DNA of 64,000 nt from Trichopria drosophilae (taxonomy: Eukaryota > Arthropoda > Insecta > Hymenoptera > Diapriidae). The notes beneath the pieces were generated by a model. That model was not told the origin of the DNA. It saw only the letters and a program-made list of their open reading frames with translations, and did not search any database. Location: assembly GCA_030407085.1 (NCBI GenBank), contig CM059582.1, forward strand, positions 11,327,501-11,391,500, written 5' to 3'. A program made the position numbers and the translations under genes. This document shows positions 1 to 10,017 of the stretch, piece by piece (the stretch's first letter is position 1; the number at the start of each line of letters is the position of its first letter).

Positions 1-441
1 TATATGTGTAGAAGGGGTAACCTTAAATGACGGTGGGAATAGTTCTACTGCAGCAAAAAAAAAAGTCTTATTCTGTTTTATAATTAATTTGGCTCATGAT
101 GTCCTTCTCGATTTCATCATAAACCTGTTTTTATTTTCCGAGTATGCCAAACATTATCATTTTTTCCGTCTGCATCCGCTTAGCTACGTATTTGCCATGT
201 ACTCCATTCCTTTATGACAGCAATGTTATGTAAGCATATTTCGGAGGCACACGTTGAATTTTTGTTGAGAATTTGAAACCAGATAAAACTCGCGTTTTAT
301 ATTGTAATAAATACGAGAAACTTATTATCAGCCGCCAAATAATGTTCAGTAATCAGCACTTTAAAAATTTGTACCCATGTGGTTAAAGTTGGTTAAATAC
401 AGAGTATGCTTTACAACTGATAAAAAATTCTTTTATTTCCG

Positions 442-783
442 GAATCACTGTTTGACCTGCGTCTTCGACGCAATTTGGACGCATGCTTGATGAATAAGCA
501 TGGAAGTGTAATTCTAGTGCATGATTCACATGCACTAATTCATACGTGCTGCAATCAGGAATCCTGCGAGCCCTTGTGCTGTCAATTAAAAGATGGCATT
601 CGCCACATGAAAAGCTGTTGGGAGGACAGCAACACTCCATGCCAAGTCTGCATGGAGATGACGGCACTGTTCTTAAGCCACGCGGAGCCGCGCCAGGACT
701 CACAATGTGCGGTGTTCCTTTGTGGTGCCGTTAAAAGGCATTTACAGCAGAGGGATCGGAATGTTTTTGGGAGTTTCAATCCT
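442..783 (+). pseudogene. TAZ2-like zinc-finger exon, copy C (damaged)
   Basis: This 342-bp, 114-codon exon is open throughout and ends in a good donor (GTAAGTATC). It encodes a CBP/p300 TAZ2-like fold with Cys/His pairs in the order of the family, including HTCC..ESC..LCC and CQVC. Two defects mark it as decayed: the acceptor reads CCG where the other copies read CAG, and the third zinc motif has HAEPR in place of HAEQC, which loses a Cys ligand. The upstream 67-bp exon of copies A and B is deleted here. Confidence 0.75.
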
Positions 784-999
784 GTAAGTATCAACGATCA
801 CTGTTTGCTTTATAAATGACTCGTATTTGTAAATTTAAAAAAAAATTATATTAACGTACATGATTAGTCGGATATATTAGGTGATGCTCGATCCATCGAC
901 TAACCATTCATTATATTCTTAATATTCTTGGGTCAGGCTGCAAAGCAGCTATTACTGTGTCTCGCCCCTGTTAGGCCTTCGATAGTATTGTGGCATCAG

Positions 1000-1163
1000 G
1001 TGGATCGTTGGACCGTTTGCACAATATTTTTTTCCGCGCAAACTGGATATGGTTAGATGTTGCTGAAGAGTTTGATAAGAGAGAGCATTGGACCTTTCTT
1101 GATTTGATCGGCATAATAGACGGGAAACGTATTACGATGAGCGTAAGGGGAAAACTAGTGTAA
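1000..1163 (+). pseudogene. PIF/Harbinger-like DDE transposase fragment
   Basis: The frame ending at the TAA of 1161-1163 reads WIWLDVAEEFDKREHW, then TFLDLIGIIDGKRITMS. In PIF/Harbinger nucleases (DDE_Tnp_4 type) the first catalytic Asp lies in a motif of the form W..VA..F...W.FP..IGAIDGKHI, and this matches in order and spacing. Only about 50 residues around that Asp remain. A second copy at 35700-35895 has a 5-bp duplication that breaks the frame. It lies about 250 bp downstream of the TAZ2 exon in both copies, after removing later insertions. The family assignment rests on this single motif. Confidence 0.6.
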
Positions 1164-1298
1164 AAATTAATTTATCATTACATACGCACAAACCTGATTA
1201 TTTAAAGTATGGAAACGGCAAAATCACTTTTTAAGAATATATTTTTGGGGAAAAAGATTTACACAAAGGTTTTAAGATTTTTTCCTGGACGGTCAGTA

Positions 1299-1637
1299 TT
1301 TGTATTTGTATTTTTTATTGCTATTTATTTATTTATTTATTGCTTAAGCCTTGGATTGCGATAAACATCGCGTTACCTTATGGCTAGGTACAAAATTATA
1401 CATAGTAACAAAGAGTTACAAACATAAAATTACAGTTTCTTAAAATAACTAGGATGACTTGACGCGAATTAATGAACGAAGCATACATATTCTAGATTGG
1501 ATGGATGTGACCGGTTTAGATATACATAGTTATAGATTTGAATCCGTAATACTGTACATAATACAAAAAAAAGATAAACCAGTAATATTGCGCGGATGAG
1601 AGATGCAAGGAAGACAAGCAAAGAAAAAGAAAAAGAA
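1299..1637 (-). mobile_element. 5'-truncated LINE/SINE 3' end inserted in copy C
   Basis: Copy A reads GGTCAGTA directly followed by GTGATC. Copy C has 339 bp between these. Read on the minus strand the insert ends in AATAAATAAATAAATA and then ACAAATAC repeats, which resembles a retrotransposon tail with a polyadenylation signal. No coding frame is recognisable. The source family was not identified. Confidence 0.55.
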
Positions 1638-2786
1638 GTGATCTAAGATTTGACTATGACCACGACCTAGAGTATAATTTCCTGGTCAAATTGTCTTTTC
1701 AAACAGAAAGGGCAATACATATTTTTAATGACAAAAACGTAAAGAGCAGAACACTTTACGTCCTACTATGACTTCAAGCATGACCTTGACATTAAACCAT
1801 CAAATCGGGTTGTGCTTTGGAAAAGGTAACACCTCCCATTTTCATGGTAGCTATCGTTTCCAATGTATTTCGAAAATTTTATTTTGCCGTAATAACTGTT
1901 GATTTTTGAGTGTATTTCCGAAAAGGTAAAACCTTAAATTCGAAATTAGTCCAACACCAGGCCTAAGCGTAAACAATTTTTTATCCATTTTTCCTATTCT
2001 TCCCAGTTTTTCAATTTTTCTACTGTTTTAAAAATTGCTAATTATAAAATGTATAGTGACCGCTCTTAAACGCGACATATTAAAGCAACTTTATTGATTA
2101 CTCTAAATTACGTATTTTACTGCATCACTCGTGATGTAAAATAATGTTCCATCCGTGGCCGTAATTTTTTCGGCCTTTTAGTATGGATTGTCTCTGCCGC
2201 TCGCTCCTGGGACGTATTCTCTGAATAAACAGCCAAACAAGGAGGTTCTGTGTGCTGCCCCCCCCCCCAAAGCACGTAAGCATCTCCTAGGTGGAGCATT
2301 AGAATTCGAAATGAAAATGCGTGCATGTTGGGGGGGGGGGGCTGACGCCAGACCGGCACACCTGTTTTATACTAACTTAATCTTCAGCCAATGTGGTGTG
2401 GATGACAACTGAATCAGAGCAAAATTTGGGATTTTATCCCCGCATTGCCATAAAAGACCAAATGATATCACGTTGCACATTTATCGATATCGCACAGTTG
2501 TATCGTCTGAAGGGTTATAAATGTTATGTACTTTTTTACATATTACGCAAAAGTCATTTGTCGGTTGCAGGGCACAAATATGAGCTATGAATTTGAAATT
2601 TCAAAACGACAGATTTAAGATGGCTGTAAAGAAGTAGTAAAATGAAAACGGGACGTTGTTAAGGGCTGCCAAATTATTTCTAGCATTTTATAGGTGTTCT
2701 GATGAAGATATACATTGAAATTGAGGATTTTCGGCAGAGACGGTCTTGTTGAACGTTTTTCAAATAAACTATTACACTTAGTTTAC

Positions 2787-2816
2787 GTTTCGGCCGTTGA
2801 TGAAAGCCCTCTTCAG
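2787..2816 (-). ncRNA. Hammerhead-like core of Penelope type (weak stem II)
   Basis: On the minus strand the order is CTGAAGA, then G, a GGC...GCC stem, then GAAAC. This is the hammerhead core order (CUGANGA, stem II, GAAA). Penelope-like retroelements are known to carry hammerhead motifs in their terminal repeats. Stem II is only about 3 bp here, so this is the weakest of the three cores in the window. It abuts the 2822-2889 hairpin. Confidence 0.35.
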
Positions 2817-2821
2817 AAATT

Positions 2822-2889
2822 TATTGACAGTCGTGACAAGGTAAATCGAAACTGTAAATCAGTCTCGATTTACCTTGTCACGACTGTCA
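2822..2889. repeat. Hairpin with arms of about 28 bp
   Basis: TGACAGTCGTGACAAGGTAA and its continuation are followed, after a 7-base loop, by their near-exact reverse complement ending TTGTCACGACTGTCA. One arm begins 6 bp from the hammerhead-like core at 2787-2816. The same arrangement, inverted arms around a hammerhead-like core, is seen at 9751-10017. Confidence 0.8.
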
Positions 2890-3134
2890 TTAAATTTTGC
2901 AGAGCAAAGTGAATAACGTAAACATATATATATATATTATGAATCTACTTGTAAATTATGCTGTTAATATGCAATACTATTGAAAATTATAATCTAATTA
3001 ATCGTAATTATAGTGGATACTGGTACATCGACCACGTTATAATATTTCCGATTGGCTTGAAGTGGGAAGTGTGCAAAGGCGGCGATGATATGGCCGAACG
3101 CTAATTTCTGACGTCATATTCGTAATCAGGAGGC

Positions 3135-3265
3135 AAAAACACGTTCAAAAATATTTGAAACCCTTCAGATGATACACCTGTTCGATATCGAAAACACGTT
3201 ACTTTTTTCGATATCGAACAGGTGTATCATGCGAAGGGTTTCAAATATTTTTGAACGTGTTTTTT
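3135..3265. repeat. Hairpin with arms of about 55 bp
   Basis: The left arm runs from AACACGTTCAAAAATATTTG through TCGATATCGAAAA. The right arm is its reverse complement, ending ATATTTTTGAACGTGTT. The loop is about 10 bases. The arms differ at very few positions, so the palindrome is young or maintained. It could be a small foldback MITE, but no target duplication was found. Confidence 0.8.
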
Positions 3266-3669
3266 TCAATAATTTATTTCCGTATAGTCTTTAGAACATT
3301 ATTTTTGATGCCATAAAAAATGTGACTTTTGTTGTTCATAACACTGATGAAGTTTACAGTTGATAACGTAAAAAAATGTTGATATTTTCACGCGTTAAAA
3401 AAATTAAATTTATAATTTTATTGATTTTTGCACAAAAGGAGACAGAGCTACCTCTATAAATTTTTTCTTAGAAATCTGTAAAAATTCTGGGTGCATTTTT
3501 TCGCTATTTAGACGATATTCGGGGGTAAGACTTAAAAAAAATGTAGTTTTTTTGAACCACCCTAATGTATATACATATAATTCGTCAAAGATATCTTGAA
3601 AGTGTCGAAAAGATCTCTGACGGATATCTTGTAGATACTATAATAAGACATCTTTTAGTCATATCGAAA

Positions 3670-4626
3670 TAAAGGGTTTTTCAATAGATGCGCTTCAACT
3701 TTTTTCCGATAGGGGCGCCCAACGACACCGTATTTTTCATTGTTCTTTTGTTATTTGGAAACTTCATTAGTATACATTTCATCATGAAACGCTACATACT
3801 TGAACAGCGATTGCAAATTATTCAAATTTTTTACCAAAATAATCGTTCTGTTGTTACTACTTTAAGAGCATTACGGTCATTTCACGGTCCATTTAACAAG
3901 CCATCCCGTTCGACAATCGATCGTCTAGTGGCAAAATTTGAGTCTACATTTTCGCTACATAATGTTCCGGTGCCCGTTAGAGCAAGAAGTGCTCGAAGTG
4001 TTGAAAACATCGCAGCCGCTAGCGCTTCAGTTGGAGAAGACGCGAATGTGTCGCTCACACGACGTTCGCAACAATTGGGCCTTTCAGTGACGTCATTGTG
4101 GCGAATTTTGCGTAAAGATCTTGGCTTACATCCGTATAAGATCAAGCTGACACAAGAACTAAAGCCGTTTGACCATTTGAAGCGACGCCGATTCGTGAAT
4201 TGGACCCAAGAGCAATTCGAAAATAATGCAGATTTCCATCGAAAAATCATCTTCAGCGATGAGGCTCACTTTTGGCTAAATGGATTTGTCAATAAACAAG
4301 CAAAATATGCGTTACTGGACAGAAAGCAACCCACACGTAATTCATGAGGCACCGTTGCATCCCCAAAAAATCACTGTTTGGGGCGGAATACATGCCGGCG
4401 GCGTCTGAAATTTCACCCAATTTATGCGAAAAAGTGGTCGAAAATTGGGTTCAACGATTGGACTTCGTAAAACGTGCACGCGGTGGTCATGCAAAAGAAA
4501 TCGAGTTTCATTCTTAAATGTATATGTTTACATTCGAAAATAAAAAAAAAAGTTACTTCAAAAGTCAAACCGTTCGTGTTTTATTCAAAAAAGAAGTTGA
4601 AGCGCTCTTTTTGAAAAACCCTTTAG
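3670..4626 (+). mobile_element. Tc1/mariner-type element, internally deleted
   Basis: The terminal inverted repeats read TAAAGGGTTTTTCAA at the left and TTGAAAAACCCTTTA at the right. Both end in the TA expected of Tc1/mariner target duplications. The arms stay similar for about 35 bp (GCGCTTCAACTT). The element contains a single transposase pseudogene. Intact members of such families are about 1.3 kb, so about 0.35-0.4 kb is missing. Confidence 0.9.
3784..4517 (+). pseudogene. Tc1/mariner-family transposase pseudogene
   Basis: The protein starts MKRYILEQRLQIIQIFYQNN, which is the N-terminal helix-turn-helix region. It continues through ARSVENIAAA and SQQLGLSVTSLWRIL (second HTH), then reaches the first catalytic Asp in KIIFSDEAHFWLNGF. 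A frameshift lies near 4299: the reading continues in another frame as QNMRYW, NPHVIHEAPLHPQKITVWGG, HAGGV. It then jumps at about 4407, with a further frame change, to LCEKVVENWVQRL and RARGGHAKEIEFHS at the C-terminus. The segment with the second and third catalytic residues (QQDG and the distal D of PRSCDLTPLD-type motifs) is gone. The enzyme cannot be active. The ATG at 3784 is chosen because family members begin with this motif; the longer frame from 3688 is transposon UTR. Confidence 0.9.
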
Positions 4627-5428
4627 TTATTTTCGTCTTTATGCGCCCATAGGTGATCACCGTGCCCGAGGGGTTGGTGAAGACTACCCCTGGGGGGTAG
4701 GGAGTCGACACGTCGAAATTTGATGAAAAACTATAGGGTAATTTTTTTGCCGAGGTTACCAAATTCAATACTTTTTCAGACAATAGTCATAAGCATTTTA
4801 AACCAGTTTTTATGGCATTATCGTTGACTTTAGGAAGAACATGCATACAACCTTTTTTGTAGAGAATTTCAGGCATCTTTTGTATTTGAAACATTTTTAA
4901 TAAAATTTGTATTTTTCAAAATAAACGCAAAAAACTACGAAGGAACTTAATTGGGTTAATTGTTTTTAGTAATGGACTGATGGATCTGCCCCAAAATCTA
5001 ATCAGATCCAAGTTTTGCCAAGACGCGTATTTAAAAAAAAACAATTTTTATTGTTGATTTGGGTTTCTTAGGGTCCGAAACGTCGACATTTGATGAACAA
5101 CTATAGGGTAATTTTTATGCCCGAAGTGACCAAATTCAATACTTCGTCCATACTTGGTCTGGGTCGAAGTAAAAATAACCACAAAACCTTGGATCTTTAG
5201 GGGTTTTGCTGATAAAAAACACAATACGGATTATATTGCAATGTGGTATAGCGTATACTAAATCTAAGAACTTCAGTAACAGATACGCGAAAAAGATGAT
5301 TGTACCAACGCTGTACCTTTCAATTTTTCGCTTCTTAAAAACTTCCAGACGCAATGTCTCGAAAAATAAGCATCCTTTGGCCCAATTTTATTTATGGCCC
5401 AACAGAAAAATTTGTGACCGAGTAGGAA
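4627..5428. repeat. Non-coding stretch with a 73-bp direct repeat
   Basis: Bases 4709-4781 and 5081-5153 are diverged direct copies sharing CTATAGGGTAATTTTT and ACCAAATTCAATACTT, spaced by 372 bp. No gene is recognised. The short frames here have no recognisable motifs. Confidence 0.6.
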
Positions 5429-5490
5429 TTGCACGTCCCACGAACGAGCGGCAGAGACAATCCATACTAAAAGGCAAAAATGATTAATTT
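5429..5490 (-). repeat. Fragment of unit U end
   Basis: The reverse complement matches 36605-36665 of copy A, including CGCTCGTTCGTGGGACGT compared with CGCTCGCTCCTGGGACGT, and TTTTAGTATGGAT. It is the far end of the U unit separated from copy B (6440-11930) by a Dong-like fragment and other DNA. Confidence 0.6.
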
Positions 5491-5496
5491 TCCATG

Positions 5497-5752
5497 AAAA
5501 GGCTTGCCGTTGTGCCTTTCCTCTTAAATACGGAGTTATTCGCTCCGAATGTTGCCCCCGAGACGCACTGGACACAGCTTGATGACCGATTCACCCTCCT
5601 GCGCACCACTACGTCACACTTTGAATACCAGACCGAAGTGCCCCTCACTCCGCCGCGTTTTTAAAAAATGTCCTCTTCCCCTGAATTTCATGCTGAAGAA
5701 CTATCATCAGGGGATCTTCCATTTGATTAATCAAGTCCAAAGCTGTTTCGTT
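5497..5752 (-). pseudogene. R4/Dong-like LINE fragment
   Basis: The reverse complement aligns with about 46035-46290 of the longer Dong-like element. Shared phrases are GGATCCCCTGATGAT, AGCATGAAATTCAGGGGAAG and TCCAGTGCGTCTC. It corresponds to the region between the reverse transcriptase and the C-terminal endonuclease. Frame breaks are frequent and no function remains. Confidence 0.75.
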
Positions 5753-5755
5753 TCC

Positions 5756-6439
5756 CTTTAGTGTTATATTATGAATCGGCACGTCGCCTATGACAATGAT
5801 AATCGCCGACAGCTCCCAAACACAATATGAACAAAATATAAAGTAATTAGACATGCTGAACTAACGAAATAACAAACAGTTAATAAGGTAAAGTTACAAT
5901 TTATTGTTTCACGTTATATATTTACAAAGTTAAAATATTCAAATAAATGTATTTATATGTATATAATGATAATAATAATAATAACAATAACAATAACGTC
6001 TTAATTAACATTTACAAATAAGGCTACAACATAGAAATAACAAAAATTCCAAAGGGAGATTTACAGCAATAGCTGTTTTACAGACTGGCTGGGGGGTGTA
6101 TATCTCCATCGATGTCTTCCTATTTCGTTTTTAAGATTAGGATGTAAATCCTCTCCACCTTTGATGCGAAGGGTATCATCTTGTCAACTGCAAAAAAATA
6201 AAACGATGTCAAGCAAATTGAAACAATAATACAATCAAACTTAAACATTAATAGAAAAATAATAAAGCATACTAGATAAAATCACAAGTTTTAATGACCT
6301 TATGAAATTATTCTTGATACCAATTTTGTGAACATGCATTACAGCAGAATCTTTCAATTCTTCTTTGATCTACAAACTTATTGCCTATTAATAATAATAA
6401 TAGTAATAATAACAAGGACTTTAGTGTTTAGTTTAGTTA
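5756..6439. other. Unassigned, AT-rich, with a LINE-tail-like microsatellite
   Basis: An AATAATAATAATAACAATAAC run at about 5968-5997, followed by a TGTTTTACAGACTGGCTG phrase near 6073, resembles the 3' end of the minus-strand LINE seen at 21691-22617. That LINE has an AAT tail and then TACTGTTTTACAGACTGACC. I infer a short minus-strand LINE 3' end. A second AATAATAATAATAG run lies at 6391-6410. No gene is recognised. Confidence 0.4.
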
Positions 6440-6568
6440 GTAATGGTTAGTCGTTGGATCGAGCATCACCTAATGTATCCGACTAATCATGTACTTGTTT
6501 ATATAATTTTTAAAAAAATTTACAAATACGAGTCATTTATAAAGCAAACAGTGATGGTTGATACTTAC

Positions 6569-7458
6569 AGGATTGGAACTCCCAAAAACATTATGAACCC
6601 GGTGCTGCAAATGTTTTCTGATGGCACCACAAAGAAAAACCACACATCGGGAGTCCTGGCACTGCTCCGCGTGGCTTAGGAACAGTGCCGTCATCTCCAT
6701 GCAGACTTTGCATGAAGTGTCCTCCCAACAGCTTCTCATGTGGCGAATGCCGTCCTTTACTTCGCAGCACAGGTCCTCGTGGCACGATTGCCGGCTGCAG
6801 CACGCAGTATGAATCAGTGCATGATTAACATGCACTGGAATCGCACTTCTGTGCTTTTTTAGCAATACTTCCAGATTGCGTCGAAGACGCAAGTGAAACT
6901 GTGATTCCTGAAATAAACGAATTTTTTATCAGTTGTGAAGCATACTCTGTATTTCACCAACTTTAACCACACGTGAACAAATTTTTAATGGGCTGATTAT
7001 TAAACATTATTTGACGGCTGATAATAAGTTTCTCGTATTTATTACAATATAAAACGCGAATTTTATCTGGTTTCAAATTCTCAAAATGCAAAATTCAACG
7101 TGTGCCTCCGAAATATGCTTACGAGTTTAGGGGTGCTGGTCGAAAAACCGACAAATCAAAATGCCGACAGTAAAAAAACCGACAATCGAAAAGCCGACAG
7201 TAAAAAAACCAACAGTTCAAAGAATGACTGTTCTCCTGACGATGTGTCTATTTTTTCATGTGTCGGTTTTTCGACTGTCGGTTTTTTGACTGTCTGTTTT
7301 TTAACGTGTCGGCTTTTTGATTTGTCGGTTTTTCGACCCGCACACGAGTTTAGTATCCAAATGTTATATATGTTTGTATTATCTATGGCTGAGCTTACCT
7401 TATCACTAGAAGCCACGGACATCGCCCCCATGGACAACAGGACCTGGTCTAATTCCAT
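6569..7458 (-). CDS. TAZ2-type zinc-finger protein, two exons, 3' incomplete
   Basis: TAZ domains bind transactivation domains of transcription factors and in animals are known from CBP/p300. Exon 1 starts at an ATG at 7458-7456 in a good Kozak context (AAACATGG) and encodes MELDQVLLSMGAMSVASSDK, ending at 7399 before GTAAGC. A TTTTTAG acceptor lies just upstream, so a 5' non-coding exon is likely. Exon 2 (6907-6569, 113 codons) follows TTTATTTCAG and joins in phase 0. It ends at GTAAGTATC. It carries all three HCCC zinc motifs: H..CC....C....CC, HMRSC..TSC..C and HAEQC..SRC...C, with the order and spacing of p300 TAZ2. Retaining the last intron would add only about 11 residues before a stop. 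Downstream exons were not found, because the unit is cut at 6440. Copies A and C have lost the ATG, a splice site or a ligand. The symbol is left empty because this is not the orthologous CBP gene. Confidence 0.7.
7131..7343. mobile_element. 213-bp Mutator-like MITE with 10-bp target duplication
   Basis: ACGAGTTTAG occurs at 7121-7130 and again at 7344-7353. Copy A has it once at this site. The ends are inverted: GTGCTGGTCGAAAAACC at the left and GGTTTTTCGACCCGCAC at the right. The inside is built of a repeated CCGACA/AAAAAA phrase in both orientations. A 9-10 bp duplication is characteristic of Mutator-like elements. The frames across it (KKTDNRKADS-type) simply read the sub-repeats. Confidence 0.85.
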
Positions 7459-9750
7459 GTTTTACCTAAAAATATCAGACAAATAGAATATTATTATTAT
7501 ACATCTCAAATATTATTTCTAAAATAATTATTCGCTAACGTTCTATATTACGAGCGTTATTTTGTTATATGTAGGATGCCGGTGAGCGGGTGATTTAACA
7601 AAAGTAAACTTAAATGCTAATATATGTACTATACACACCACTTACAATTTCATTTTTAAGGAAATTGGACAACAAAATTAAACCCATTTTAATATCTAAA
7701 TATTATTAACTAAATATTTTATTTTTATTTTGTTTACAGATTAATAAAAAAGGTTTGATAACAGTCAATACTCAGAAACGAAAAAAATATCAGGAACTCC
7801 AAAAAAATATTTGTCCAGTCACGACACATATCTGTGTAAATGATTTTTCCAGGAAAGAAAAAGCATCCTTTAAATCATCGGGGAAAAAAAATAATTGGCT
7901 TAAAAACATACAAATTTATTGGAAATAACTTTATATTTTCTACACAACAATTTGTTAATCCTTTCTTGAAATCAAGAATTATTTGTAAGTTTTACGAAAC
8001 AAATTTTGGGGGAACTGAAATAGGAAATTAAGAAAAAATGAATTATTTATTACATGTTCAAACAATTATAATAAATCATTCAAATTGGAATCTTAAATTT
8101 GCAAAGTTAATTAGAATAATTTCAAAAATAATATAAATATAAAATGAGTAAGAATTTATTATAAAATTGACGATATTTTTAGTCGTTTCAAGAACGATAT
8201 TCTGCAGAGATTATTTGGATTCTTTTTATACCCATTTTTAAGAATTTATAGAAGACAAGCGTTTTTTTTTATATAAACTTTGGTTATAAAAAAAAAAGTT
8301 TTTTCTAATATACAATTTAGTAACATTTTATCTTTTAGATCTCTTTTCATACGTTTATATTCCTTTAATATGCGACAAACTCATAATGTAAAGTCAATTT
8401 TGGATATTAAAGGCTTTTCAAAACATTCTTTTACATGCCCTTGTTAAAAAGTCCGTAATTTTCGCTGGCGTCCAAATTTACCATTCAAGGAGTAACTTAA
8501 ACAGTACCCATATTCGGATTCAATTGGGAGAAACTAGAAGAAATACAGCCATACCAGATTATTTTTAATTTGTTATGACAACTATGAAGTCTCAGTTGCT
8601 TTACAACAAATGTTTGATTAATATTTCTATAAATGCATTTCTTTATCGACGCATTTGTCAATTTGCATCATATTCCAATATTTCCAACTCGTATGCGAAA
8701 GTATATTAATGGAATAATATCTCCAATAGTTTGTTGAATGATTACTTCTATATTAAGACTCGTCTTTCCGGATTGACGTCTCTTAATAATATTTTAATTC
8801 TGGAGAAAAAAGAATTGTTGTGGTAACTAAACATTTGTTCTTCCAACAGTCCGACTTATTGACAATATAGAACTAATATTTCGATTCATTAGACTAAGAG
8901 TTCCGTTTGTTATCGAGTCGAAAAAAAAATTGCCTATATAAAATTGTTAAGATTACCATCTAGGTTTGTTCGGACATAACATTGTTGTCATAAAGGAATG
9001 GAGTACATGACAAATACGTAGCTACGCGGAAACAGACAAAAAAAATGATAATGTTTGATATACTCAGAAAATAAAAACAGGTTTATGATGAAATCGAGAA
9101 GGACATCATGAACCAAATTAATTATAAAACAAAATAAGATTTTATTTTTTTTACTGCAGTAGAACTATTCCCACCGTCATTTAAGGTTAGTAAATTTGGG
9201 CAATTTTCTGTTGTCAGTAACAGTTTCACTGATTTTATGTGATTAAGAGCTTAAAAGAGTTTGTTCCACAGTTTTTTCATTTAGAACAAAATGCTTTTGC
9301 TTGGTATTGGTAGCAAACAGAAATGTAAATTTCACAAACTAAACTGTTACGGGAATGAATCTGGAACTATCAAACCTGTACGGCTAATGGCACCTTATAG
9401 GGCAGCAGTAATACTCTCTTAAATATGAAAAAAAGCGAAAAACGCTGCAAATCAGCGAATAGTACTTAGTACATGTATTTCATGTAAGCCTATTTTTGAG
9501 GACATTTCGTTCAACACGGATGTTAATGCAAGGCTACTGTTAAGGATCTCATAAGGTGTATGGAAGGATTTTATGCTATTAGCGTTATACACTACATTGC
9601 ATTTTATGAGAATTTTAATTAACAGTCAAGCCATATGGGATAAATTTGGATTATGTTTAGTTTCGTATTATTTTACAACTTCGATCTTCTATAAATGGCA
9701 GCCTCACGATTGTTGAAATAGGTTAATTATAACATAATTTATTTTAATAT

Positions 9751-10017
9751 AAAGTTATAAAGTGATGGCCTGCACATTTCAAAGTTTAAGAAAAAAAACT
9801 GCAATAAAATTCGATAGTATTGAATTTTATTTTCGCGCCCGACGTTTCGACCTTGTTGGAGGTCCTCCTCAGGGGCATCGTACAAGAGCATCGCTCGAAG
9901 CTTCAATACTATCGAATTTTATTGAAGTTCTTTTTCTTAAATTTTGAACTGTGTAGGACATCACTTTATAACTTTATATTTAAAAAAATGACAGTTCATC
10001 TCTATAATTAGATTCAA
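9751..10017. mobile_element. Foldback Penelope-like insertion with 14-bp target duplication
   Basis: ATTTATTTTAATAT stands at 9737-9750 and again at 10018-10031. The matching site in copy A (27668-27681) has it once with one mismatch. The insert has inverted arms of about 75 bp (AAAGTTATAAAGTGATG against CATCACTTTATAACTTT, and TCGATAGTATTGAA against TTCAATACTATCGA). They surround a hammerhead-like core. Penelope-like elements are known for terminal repeats in inverted arrangements and for hammerhead motifs. No protein is encoded. Confidence 0.75.
9844..9872 (-). ncRNA. Hammerhead-like ribozyme core
   Basis: On the minus strand the order is CTGAGGA, G, GACCT, a 6-base loop, AGGTC, GAAAC. The CUGANGA and GAAA boxes are canonical and stem II is 5 perfect base pairs. 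Stem III and the NUH cleavage site downstream of GAAAC were not resolved by eye. It lies at the centre of the foldback insert 9751-10017. Confidence 0.55.

Larger units (their letters stand above)
1..2237 (+). repeat. Repeat unit U, copy C (left edge cut by window)
   Basis: Bases 1-230 match 31381-31595, 231-800 match 33473-34038, 801-1298 match 35560-36051 and 1638-2237 match 36053-36674, all in the same order. Relative to copy A it lacks the stretch equivalent to 31596-33472 and the 1.5-kb insertion at 34040, and it has its own insertion at 1299-1637. It contains a TAZ2-like exon and a Harbinger-like transposase remnant. Homology stops sharply at 2237, where copy A also stops. The first 25 bases are the right end of the composite insertion seen at 28905-31395, so copies A and C share that insertion and copy B lacks it. 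Confidence 0.85.
2238..3669. other. Unassigned stretch with hairpins and homopolymer runs
   Basis: No gene is recognised. It holds a C-run (about 2256-2266) and a G-run (2331-2342), a hammerhead-like core (2787-2816) and two perfect or near-perfect hairpins (2822-2889 and 3135-3265). A further CTGATGAAG-type phrase lies near 3340. The short frames here overlap these hairpins and are not credible genes. Confidence 0.5.

Noticed and set aside
2256..2342. C-run and G-run as a designed pair or recombination signal
   Set aside because: Homopolymers occur elsewhere (30036, 30170, 60304) without a common context.
5136..5575. Overlapping frames of 70-100 codons on both strands
   Set aside because: They span unrelated blocks (a direct repeat, the U fragment and the Dong fragment), so they cannot be one gene.
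7840..8031. 63-codon frame shared by copies A and B
   Set aside because: Lys-rich translation of AT-rich intronic DNA; the matching stretch near 32490-32670 is not open in the same frame.
9290..9480. A Cys-containing frame (LLLGIGSKQKCKFHKLNCYG) with a counterpart on the reverse strand at 28799-28563
   Set aside because: The frame has stops in copy B (after AAVILS) and runs into a MITE in copy A. It is conserved only as much as the surrounding non-coding DNA of unit U.
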